A DNA stretch of 64,000 bases, taken from UBA10348 sp002469915 (GTDB lineage: Bacteria > Bacteroidota > Rhodothermia > Rhodothermales > UBA10348). The notes under the pieces were generated by a model. It was not told the DNA's origin, ran no database searches, and saw only the letters and a list, made by a program, of their open reading frames with translations. Positions 33,780-41,411 of this stretch are shown here, piece after piece. A program made the position numbers and the translations under genes. Numbering within the stretch: position 1 is the stretch's first letter; every line of letters starts with the position of its first letter. The stretch lies in the NCBI GenBank assembly GCA_029249345.1, contig JAQWHM010000001.1, positions 1 to 64,000 of the forward strand, read 5' to 3'.

Positions 33780-36007
33780 TACAGATCCCACGGCTGATCT
33801 TCCCGGTCTGAACGCTGCCGAGCTCGTTCCATGAGCAATTGCTGCACACCATAAATACCGTTGGAATCCACCGCTTTACGCAATCGGTACGTGCCATCGG
33901 CACCCAATTCCCAAGCAGAAGCCGTGTCTGCTGATGTGAACTCAAGCGTGCGGATCATTCGATCTTTTAGCGCTTGCTGCTCTATTTCTACAATCACTTC
34001 AACGCGGTCTTCCAGATTGCGACGTTGCCAGTCTGCGCTACCCATGAACACCCGCGGCGACCCATCATTTCCAAAATAATAAATTCGACTATGCTCCAAG
34101 AACCGGCCTATTACGCTGATAACCGTAATGTTTTCACTGAATCGTAAGAGACCTGGACGTAATCGACAATGCCCCCGAATATGCAATTCAATCTGTACGC
34201 CAGCTTCAGATGCCTTGTACAATTCTTTTATAATAGAGATATCATCTAGCGCGTTCATTTTGGCAACAATACGTCCGTTGCCCGATTGCTCTTGGATACG
34301 AACCTCGTTCTGAATCAACTCAATGAACGTCTTACGCATTTCCTTGGGTGCTACCAGCAACTTCCGGTAATGCTGTTCAGGAGCGTAGCCAGTCAGATAA
34401 TGAAACAGATTCACCAAATCGTGACCCAAGTCGGCCGAGGCGGTCAATAAACCGAAATCAGTATATAATTTGGCTGTGGACGGGTGATAATTACCCGTTC
34501 CAATATGACAGTATGTTTTAAGCTCACCTTTTTCAGACCGGACCACCAACGTCGTTTTTGCATGGGTTTTCAGTCCAACTAGACCGTACGTCACATGCAC
34601 ACCGTGTTGCTCTAGCTTAGCGCCCCATTCAATATTGTTTTTCTCGTCAAAGCGAGCTTTCACTTCGACCAACACAGCGACTTGCTTCCCTTTTTCAGCC
34701 GCTCTGAGCAGTGCCTTTACAACCGGGGACTCATCACTTGTTCGATACAACGTCTGCTTAATCGCAATAACGTCTGGATCGTGCGCAGCCTCATCAATGA
34801 AACGTAAAACAGAAGCAGCAAATGACTCGTACGGATGATGGACAAGTACATCTCCCTTTCGGAGTATTTCAAAAATATTTTCGCGATCCTTGGCCTCTCC
34901 TTCGTGCAAGAGACATTTCGGAACGACCGGGTCCCAAAAGGAAGTTTGAAACTCGGGAAAGTTCATATTGGCGAACTGGGTGACCGAAACAAGATCTAGG
35001 TCTCCATCCCATTCATAGACATCCGTTGGGTCCAGACTTAACTCACGAGTCAGGAGTTCTTTGATTTCCTCTGGTATTCCACACTGGACTTCCAGGCGCA
35101 CAATCGGAGCAAACCTGCGCTCTCGCAACTCTTCAGAAATCAACGCAATCAAATCATCAGCAACTTCTTCATCACGCTTCAAATCTGCATTCCTAGTAAT
35201 TCGAAACGGGTAGACGCCCGTTACTTCCATACCGCGAAAAAGCTCGGATGCATTGTGAGCAATAATTTGTTCAATGGGGACAAATCCTGTTCCGTCTTCG
35301 AGAGAGATCCAACGACCATCGGAAATAGGCACCTTAATTCGTGCAAAATGTTCTGTTTCGCGCTCTGGATGCTTGAGCAGCACAGCCAGCGAAAGACTGA
35401 GGTTTGAAATGAACGGAAAAGGGTGTCCGGGATCTACAGCAAGGGGCGTTAGAATGGGGAACACCTTGCTCATAAAGTAGCTATGTAAGCTATCTTTCTG
35501 ACCTCGATTCAAGTCTTCATAACTTAGAATCTTGATCGATATGTCTGATGCTAATCGGGGTTTAAGCACGTTTTCCCAGGCATCAGATAGGTTTGAGGCC
35601 ATTTCTAGCACTGCTGGTCTCGAAAATGCGAGCTGTTCGGCAGCCTTTCTTCCATCCGGCGATGGCGTCTGCACACCGGCAGCAACCTGTCGTTTCAGCC
35701 CTCCTACTCTCTTGCGGAAAAACTCGTCCAAGTTTCCTACCGCAATAGAAATGAATCGGACCCGATCCAACAACGGTACGCGCTCATCATGTGCCTGATG
35801 TACGACCCGCCAATTGAAGTCCAACCAGCTTAACTCTCGATTAAAGAAAAGTCGAGGGTCGTCAAGCGAAGTCTGCTCCGGAAATGCTCGCGGTTGCGTG
35901 GCACGTGGCACTACATCTAGTAAATCAATCTTACGCCCCATAGCAGATCGCTCATCTTGCTCAAGGTCGTTAACCCGTTCTTCCTTCTTCACTTTCAACT
36001 CGCTCAT
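33779..36007 (-). CDS. ppk: Polyphosphate kinase 1
   Basis: Membrane-associated kinase that reversibly makes polyphosphate from the gamma-phosphate of ATP. The 742-residue protein has the PPK1 N-terminal FFNRELSWLDFNWRV and NLDEFF, the catalytic His in GLVGLKTHAKTTLV near residue 445, the second catalytic region CHIGTGNYHPSTAKLYTD near 475, and the nucleotide/product site LRPG. Length and domain order match the family. The ATG at 36007 is used; the GTG at 36019 in frame is less likely. It lies 38 bp after dnaG, and its stop is shared with the start of the MOSC gene. Confidence 0.97.
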   Translation of the reverse strand: MSELKVKKEERVNDLEQDERSAMGRKIDLLDVVPRATQPRAFPEQTSLDDPRLFFNRELSWLDFNWRVVHQAHDERVPLLDRVRFISIAVGNLDEFFRKRVGGLKRQVAAGVQTPSPDGRKAAEQLAFSRPAVLEMASNLSDAWENVLKPRLASDISIKILSYEDLNRGQKDSLHSYFMSKVFPILTPLAVDPGHPFPFISNLSLSLAVLLKHPERETEHFARIKVPISDGRWISLEDGTGFVPIEQIIAHNASELFRGMEVTGVYPFRITRNADLKRDEEVADDLIALISEELRERRFAPIVRLEVQCGIPEEIKELLTRELSLDPTDVYEWDGDLDLVSVTQFANMNFPEFQTSFWDPVVPKCLLHEGEAKDRENIFEILRKGDVLVHHPYESFAASVLRFIDEAAHDPDVIAIKQTLYRTSDESPVVKALLRAAEKGKQVAVLVEVKARFDEKNNIEWGAKLEQHGVHVTYGLVGLKTHAKTTLVVRSEKGELKTYCHIGTGNYHPSTAKLYTDFGLLTASADLGHDLVNLFHYLTGYAPEQHYRKLLVAPKEMRKTFIELIQNEVRIQEQSGNGRIVAKMNALDDISIIKELYKASEAGVQIELHIRGHCRLRPGLLRFSENITVISVIGRFLEHSRIYYFGNDGSPRVFMGSADWQRRNLEDRVEVIVEIEQQALKDRMIRTLEFTSADTASAWELGADGTYRLRKAVDSNGIYGVQQLLMERARQRSDREDQPWDL

Positions 36008-36045
36008 TTCAGAGATCACTATCAGATTTCAAGGCCATGAATCGT

Positions 36046-37932
36046 TTATACGTCAGCTATGAATTTTCGCTCCTTAACGGCCTTTCGAAATTCTATTAAC
36101 TGCTTATGCTTTTGCTGGACCCCAGCTAGATCTCCGCCCGTCTGCTCAGCACGTTTCATCTGGTTGAGAACGTTCTGCATTTGTTCATCAATACGAACCA
36201 GTTTCAGGTACACCATGGCGCTGGCAGCGGCCTCATTCGAGTTTTCATCTAACCGAGGCACTGGAATCTGCTTTTTTCGTATCCAGTTTTCTGATGGCTC
36301 GTCCTGCTCCGTCATAATCTCGGCCGCGAGGGATTGAACAGCTCCTGAAACAGTTGGGCCGAAAAATGCCTGCCGATCAAAGAGGTCAGCCTCATACTGA
36401 CGAACCAGTTCTTCTGCCATGGATCTGCATGCGCCTTTTGAAAAGTCATTCAAGGACATGCTACTCATAATCCACTCGATCATGGAAGGCCCTTCCCCCA
36501 ACATGATGCGCAATAATTTTTTCTCGGCGGGTACCAATGCTATTTCAATTTCAGGTAGATCATGAGCCTGGGCCCCATCTGCTGTCGCACGCTCGTATTC
36601 CGGTTCGCGCCTCGCCGGTCGCCGCTTTCCTTTGCCACGAACATATTCCTCTAGAATGGGGCGGAGCTGCATGTCAGGAATATCTAAGCTTTTTGCGGCA
36701 GAACGTAGATACGCTTCTCTATTTAGAGGGTCTTTGATCCGTGCAATGGATTGCAAAATAGTCCGCTGAACAGCTGCCATCCCCTCGGGGGTATTGCCTT
36801 TCCCTGAAGCGGTTGCGTTAGTGAGTACGAATTCGATGAAATTCTGGCGTTCCTGCTTCAGAAAGGTTTCGAAAGCCGGTCCACCGTTTTCTCTCACATA
36901 AGAATCCGGATCTTCGCCTTCGGGCAATTGAACGGCATAGGGAATTAGTCCCTCCTCCAAAATGAGATCAATAGCACGCAAAGCCGCGCGGAGACCTGCC
37001 GAATCTGCATCATACAGGAGTACAATGACTTCCGCATATCTCCCAAGCATACTGATCTGTTCACGCGTGAGAGCCGTTCCTGAGGAGGCAACCACATGTT
37101 CTACTCCAGCCTGATGCAGAGATACCACATCCGTATAGCCTTCTACCATTATGGCTTCTTTCTTGCCCCGGATCGCGTTTTTCCCTTGATACAATCCGTA
37201 CAGAACCCGGCTTTTGGTGTAGACTTTAGTTTCTGGAGAGTTGATGTATTTGGGTTCGTCATCTTCCCTCAGAATTCTGCCACCGAAACCAATGACCTTT
37301 CCGACATGGGAAAAAATGGGAAACATTAATCGATGCCGATATCGATCATAGAACCCTGTTCTTTCCTTCCGGGGAATGATGAGACCTGCTCCTTCCAAAA
37401 TATCGTCTTCAAGATGCGTTTTTCGAGCGGTCTCGAGTAAGGCGTCCCATGAATCAGGAGCGTATCCAACACCAAATTTCTGGATGGATTCGGACGAAAA
37501 TCCTCTCTTTTTCAGGTAATCACGAGCAACTTGAGCCTCTTTATCCTTTAACAGAGCATCGTGAAAAAAGCGACCTGCAAATCGTAAGGCATGGTAAATG
37601 GATTCACTTTCAGAGGCATCATCACCAGGTACTTCTTCTTCTGGAAGTACGATACCTACCCGTTCTGCGAGTACCCGGACAGCCTCTGGAAAACTGAGAG
37701 ATTCCATTCGGGATACAAAACTGAATACATCTCCACCTTCCCCACACCCAAAACACTTAAAGATCCCCATCCGTGGGTTCACATTGAACGAGGGCGTCTT
37801 TTCGTTGTGGAAAGGACACAGTCCTACGAAATTTGAGCTACGCTTTTTGAGTTGAACATACTCCCCCACTACATCCACGATATCCGTCGAACTGCGGACT
37901 TCTTCGATCGATGTTTCAGGAATAATACTCAA
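36046..37932 (-). CDS. dnaG: DNA primase
   Basis: Makes RNA primers at the replication fork. The 628-residue protein begins with the CHC2 zinc-binding module (LCPFHNEKTPSF and FKCFGCGEGGD), followed by the catalytic core, the TOPRIM Glu/Asp motif VEGYTDVVSLHQAG near 255 and VLLYDADSAG, and a helical C-terminal helicase-binding region. The frame is open to a TTG at 37974, but homologues begin at IPETSIEEVR, matching the TTG at 37932 chosen here; no ATG is present. The first gene of a minus-strand group with ppk, MOSC and a cytochrome. Confidence 0.96.
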   Translation of the reverse strand: MSIIPETSIEEVRSSTDIVDVVGEYVQLKKRSSNFVGLCPFHNEKTPSFNVNPRMGIFKCFGCGEGGDVFSFVSRMESLSFPEAVRVLAERVGIVLPEEEVPGDDASESESIYHALRFAGRFFHDALLKDKEAQVARDYLKKRGFSSESIQKFGVGYAPDSWDALLETARKTHLEDDILEGAGLIIPRKERTGFYDRYRHRLMFPIFSHVGKVIGFGGRILREDDEPKYINSPETKVYTKSRVLYGLYQGKNAIRGKKEAIMVEGYTDVVSLHQAGVEHVVASSGTALTREQISMLGRYAEVIVLLYDADSAGLRAALRAIDLILEEGLIPYAVQLPEGEDPDSYVRENGGPAFETFLKQERQNFIEFVLTNATASGKGNTPEGMAAVQRTILQSIARIKDPLNREAYLRSAAKSLDIPDMQLRPILEEYVRGKGKRRPARREPEYERATADGAQAHDLPEIEIALVPAEKKLLRIMLGEGPSMIEWIMSSMSLNDFSKGACRSMAEELVRQYEADLFDRQAFFGPTVSGAVQSLAAEIMTEQDEPSENWIRKKQIPVPRLDENSNEAAASAMVYLKLVRIDEQMQNVLNQMKRAEQTGGDLAGVQQKHKQLIEFRKAVKERKFIADV

Positions 37933-38111
37933 GGTCGTTCGGCACTGATGCTGAGTTAGTGGGCAGGAAGACAAAGTACGTAGTCTACTCTACATGATGC
38001 ACTCCGTTCTGAGTGATTCTACAGGATTTGGCATAAAGGAGTAGACCATAAAAATGAAACCCTGAGTTTCCCCTCTCGTAGCCCAACATAACTCTATTCT
38101 ATTTAGACATT

Positions 38112-38348
38112 ATGGCTTCCAATCAAGACGTGACCATCACCGGACAAATTACTCGAGTAGACCTTGAAGGCGGCTTTTGGGGAGTTGTCGATCAAGACAA
38201 TAAACACTTCGTTCCGCTCAACCCCTTATCAAGTGAGTTTCAACAACACGGGCTGTCCGTCCAGATTGAAGCCAGGGAGGTCACGGTAATCGGGGTTTCC
38301 ATGTGGGGACAGCACATAGAAATCATATCTATCCAGAAACTGAGCTGA
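38112..38348 (+). CDS. Small unknown protein, possible OB-fold-like
   Basis: A 78-residue soluble protein with no signal peptide, predicted to be beta-rich: TITGQITRVDLEGGFWGVVD, then HFVPLNPL and EVTVIGVSMWG. The pattern of a short barrel with a GFWGVVD turn is OB-fold-like, resembling small cytosolic binding proteins, but I cannot name a family. It begins 179 bases after dnaG on the opposite strand, and the membrane subtilase begins 26 bp after its stop. It may be co-transcribed with the subtilase and the acetyltransferase. Confidence 0.65.
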   Translation: MASNQDVTITGQITRVDLEGGFWGVVDQDNKHFVPLNPLSSEFQQHGLSVQIEAREVTVIGVSMWGQHIEIISIQKLS

Positions 38349-38374
38349 ATGCTCCCTATTTGACCGGAATCATC

Positions 38375-39856
38375 ATGTTTACTTCAGGTATAGCTACGGT
38401 TGGTGCATTTTTACTCATCGGATTGGGCGCGACCCGAGAATCAAAGGGAGCGTTGTATACCCTGAGTGGCTTTCTTTTAATGGCCTGCGCACTTTATCTA
38501 CACACGCAAGCTTATACCGGAGTGCTGACGGCAACTGCCGCTATTTCAGCCGAAATTGGAGTTGGCTTTTTTGTACTAGCGGGACTGCTTTCGAGGCACA
38601 GAAAACAGGCTCGGCCATTTTTCTACTTCGGATCCATCGCACTACTCGTAGCAGTCGTCTTATTCGGTTGGATGCAGGTCACCAGTGATCGCACCCTCAA
38701 CACACCGCAAACACTTCTCGTAGAACTAGGACCGGATGATAGCATCTCAGAACTACATCAAACGCTCACCGAGCACGGCGCAACGACCGAAAAAGCATTT
38801 CCTGCATTCGATCTGAATATGGATCAAGATTTGGCTCAGGTATATATCGTGAGCGTTTCAGCCTCCCGATTAGCCTCTCTGATCGATGCTTTGAAAGAAG
38901 ACGGAGAAAATGTCGACCATGTCGAGCTCAATTTTGACGTTTCCTTGCAAGATCCAATCGCTGCTTCCTCAGATCGAGACCAAAGGCACGACGTTTTAGA
39001 GGATGATCCACTTGTTGCTAACCAATGGGGGCTGGATGCTATTCAAGGGCATCAAGCTCATGCTCTCTTAAAGGATCTGAGCCCTGAGCGCAAGGCTCGC
39101 GTGGCTATTTTGGATACCGGTGTGGATGCTGGGCATGAAGACGTCGCCGGAACGTTCGCTGCAAGCCCGGCAACCGCTGATCCCCATGGCCATGGTAGTC
39201 ACTGTGCAGGCCTTGCCGGCGCCGTAACAAACAATGGTATTGGCATCGCTTCGCTAAACTGGGAAGGTCGCTTTGTTGAAATCTCATCCTATCAAGCACT
39301 CAATGAGTCAGGAATAGGAACGATTGAAATGATCTCTCAAGCCATCTTAGATGCAACTAGAGATGATGCCGATGTGATTTCAATGAGTCTTGGTGCTAAA
39401 GCAGATACCCCTAAAGTCATTCGCGATGCTATCGGGTTCGCGCGCCGAAATAATACTATTGTTTTGGCATCGGCTGGAAACGCGAACGAAGATGCGGCAG
39501 ATCACATGCCTTCAAATGTGGAAGGTGTAATTGTGGTATCCGCAGTGGACGAGAAGTTAGAAAAAGCGTCTTTTTCTAACACTAATATGAGTTTGTCACG
39601 CCCGATCACCGCTCCCGGTGTGAACATGTTGTCTCTCAAAACAGGTGGAGGCTACGTCCCAATGAGTGGTACGTCCATGTCCACCCCTCTGGTAGCGGGA
39701 CTTGTCGGTATCATGCGTGCTCTCAATCCAGACATCACAGAAGACGCCGTCTACAATATTTTGAGCCGCACTGGAAAAAACGTGAAGGATTCAGCGAGAA
39801 TTGGTAAACTGATCGATGCCGAAGCTTCCATCCAGTCCGTCCTTTCTGGTAGATGA
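38375..39856 (+). CDS. Membrane-anchored subtilisin-family (S8) serine protease
   Basis: A 493-residue protease. Four hydrophobic segments fill residues about 4-100, an unusual N-terminal module for S8 enzymes, followed by a linker resembling an I9-like inhibitor/prodomain (about 115-195), then the subtilase domain. The triad is Asp247 in ILDTGVD, His273 in GHGSHCAG and Ser434 in GTSMSTP; the oxyanion Asn is in ASAGNAN. No T9SS sorting or Sec signal peptide is seen. ATG 38375 is used; upstream residues overlap the preceding small gene. The stop overlaps the acetyltransferase start as ATGA. Confidence 0.9.
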   Translation: MFTSGIATVGAFLLIGLGATRESKGALYTLSGFLLMACALYLHTQAYTGVLTATAAISAEIGVGFFVLAGLLSRHRKQARPFFYFGSIALLVAVVLFGWMQVTSDRTLNTPQTLLVELGPDDSISELHQTLTEHGATTEKAFPAFDLNMDQDLAQVYIVSVSASRLASLIDALKEDGENVDHVELNFDVSLQDPIAASSDRDQRHDVLEDDPLVANQWGLDAIQGHQAHALLKDLSPERKARVAILDTGVDAGHEDVAGTFAASPATADPHGHGSHCAGLAGAVTNNGIGIASLNWEGRFVEISSYQALNESGIGTIEMISQAILDATRDDADVISMSLGAKADTPKVIRDAIGFARRNNTIVLASAGNANEDAADHMPSNVEGVIVVSAVDEKLEKASFSNTNMSLSRPITAPGVNMLSLKTGGGYVPMSGTSMSTPLVAGLVGIMRALNPDITEDAVYNILSRTGKNVKDSARIGKLIDAEASIQSVLSGR

Positions 39857-40362
39857 CCCACTCTGACGATTTTTCGATTCGCCCTGCCGTGCATCTCGAC
39901 ACGGAGGACATTGCGCGCATTTACTCCGCAGCCATTCTGGAGCGCAATGCTACCATGCTGTTAGATCCGGTTTCAGCGAAAGAAATGAGTCACAAGCTAG
40001 ATACGCTGGCTCCTCGCGAGTCTATACGTGTTATTACCGATGCAACCGATCGTGTATGCGGCTGGGGTATCGTCAAAATGTACAGTGAGCGACCAGGATA
40101 TCGCCTAACATGCGAGACCTCCCTGTTCATCGATTCTCAATTCCGCGGGAAGGGTTTGGGGGAAAAAATGCAACTCGCTCTTCATGCTACCGCCCGAGAG
40201 TTGGGCTTCCATCACATTATTGTTCGCATCTGGGCGGCAAACGAAATAAGTATTGCCTTACACAAGACGTGTGGTTTTAGTCTAGTCGGTATACAAAAAG
40301 AAATCGGCCACGTCGATCAAAAATGGATCGACGTGGCCGTAATGCAGTGCCTACTAAATTAA
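39853..40362 (+). CDS. GNAT-family N-acetyltransferase
   Basis: A 169-residue acetyl-CoA-dependent acetyltransferase, most like the phosphinothricin/L-amino acid branch. The acetyl-CoA site is in SLFIDSQFRGKGLGEKM near residue 94 (R/QxxGxG/A), and NEISIALHKTCGFSLVGIQKEIG is typical of this branch's C-terminal motif. It may acetylate a small amine or amino acid, or a protein N-terminus; the substrate is unknown. The ATG overlaps the subtilase stop, so the genes are translationally coupled. Its 3' end contains a 14-bp perfect inverted repeat. Confidence 0.87.
   Translation: MTHSDDFSIRPAVHLDTEDIARIYSAAILERNATMLLDPVSAKEMSHKLDTLAPRESIRVITDATDRVCGWGIVKMYSERPGYRLTCETSLFIDSQFRGKGLGEKMQLALHATARELGFHHIIVRIWAANEISIALHKTCGFSLVGIQKEIGHVDQKWIDVAVMQCLLN
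40305..40339. repeat. 14-bp perfect inverted repeat at the end of the GNAT gene
   Basis: Arms CGGCCACGTCGATC (40305-40318) and its exact complement (40326-40339) flank a 7-base loop. The repeat is inside the last codons of the acetyltransferase gene, 23 bases before its stop, and 27 bases from the end of the convergent 114-residue gene. No T run follows on either side. Confidence 0.85.
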
Positions 40363-40365
40363 TGC

Positions 40366-40710
40366 TTAGTTCTGAGTGAACGCCTCAACCGGCCCATCAC
40401 AAAAAATGTAGTCGATGTTGTAAACGACCCGAACCAATTCTCCCTGAGCATTTACCGCGTGATGCATTCGAGATAGGAGATTTCCAGATTTCGGGTCCCA
40501 ACTCACGCCTTGAAACCCGTCTAAAAGGTCTTCAACTTGATCACGGTCCGGACCATCTACCCAAATCACATCAATCCCACAAATATCCTCGCGCTCAGTG
40601 ACAGGATCTTCCAATCGAACGGCAAACACCGTTTCTGGAAAATGTGCCTGAAGAGATATCGAGATTCGTTCTACTGCTTCGTCAGCTGTAACAAATACCG
40701 TTTCCATCAA
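40366..40710 (-). CDS. Small unknown protein, LPD29-like
   Basis: A 114-residue acidic soluble protein. A beta-strand FAVRLEDP is followed by the DVIWVDGPDRDQVEDLLDGF segment and a C-terminal YNIDYIFCDGP. The strand, then WxDGP, then helix, then YIFC layout resembles LPD29-type domains known from large mobile-element proteins; this is by eye and tentative. No catalytic motif or signal peptide is present. It converges with the acetyltransferase, ending 4 bp after its stop. Confidence 0.62.
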   Translation of the reverse strand: MMETVFVTADEAVERISISLQAHFPETVFAVRLEDPVTEREDICGIDVIWVDGPDRDQVEDLLDGFQGVSWDPKSGNLLSRMHHAVNAQGELVRVVYNIDYIFCDGPVEAFTQN

Positions 40711-40864
40711 TCTTATTCCATGTCTTTAATATTCTAGCAACCGCTTCCCTCGTTTGGGTTGCACACCTTAAGAGTACGACCAAATCATAAAAATTCGTTC
40801 TACTTGCTTCGAATCCGAAACCTCATTCCTATGTTTAGTCCAACGCTGAATCGGGCCCTTAATA

Positions 40865-41356
40865 ATGAACAATAAAGCAAACGAGTACGACGCGGTTCTA
40901 GACCGGATTCGAGCCCTGTTAGAGGGCCCTTGTGACTGGACGGCAGCTATGGCTACCGTTTCCTGCGAATTACATCATGCATTTGATTCATTCCATTGGA
41001 CGGGCTTTTATCGCACCGTCCGCCCATCTCATTTACAGATAGGCCCCTACCAAGGTGGACATGGATGCTTGGATATTCCATTTGAAAAAGGCGTGTGTGG
41101 AAAGGCAGCGACTACAGGAGAAACCCAGCTTGTTGACGATGTAACGTCGTTCCCCGGACATATTGCGTGCTCCACTTCTACCATATCTGAGATTGTTGTG
41201 CCCGTCCTATCGAACGGTCACGTCGTGGCTGTTCTAGACGTGGATTCCGACTTAGCAGCAAATTTCGACCAGACGGATCGCGCTTACCTCGAACTGCTCT
41301 GTCGTGAACTCGGCGATCGGTTTGGCGCTCAAGCTATCGGCCTGATAGGCGACTGA
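40865..41356 (+). CDS. msrC: Free methionine-(R)-sulfoxide reductase (GAF-type)
   Basis: A 163-residue GAF-domain enzyme that reduces free Met-R-sulfoxide in the cytoplasm. The three-cysteine pattern of fRMsr is present: GPYQGGHGC, then EKGVCGKAAT, then GHIACSTST, at about residues 76, 86 and 110. SEIVVPV and VLDVDSDL follow as in the family. Length is typical. It is preceded by a 154-bp gene-free gap. It is the only recognisable repair enzyme of this kind in the window. Confidence 0.92.
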   Translation: MNNKANEYDAVLDRIRALLEGPCDWTAAMATVSCELHHAFDSFHWTGFYRTVRPSHLQIGPYQGGHGCLDIPFEKGVCGKAATTGETQLVDDVTSFPGHIACSTSTISEIVVPVLSNGHVVAVLDVDSDLAANFDQTDRAYLELLCRELGDRFGAQAIGLIGD

Positions 41357-41411
41357 AGTCGATAGGTCCCATCACGACGTTAAAAGACGTCGCTTGTAAT
41401 AGACGTGGTAT

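Noticed and set aside
41375..41392. CGACGT/ACGTCG hairpin between msrC and the repeat protein
   Set aside because: A 6-bp stem without a T run is too weak to call a terminator.
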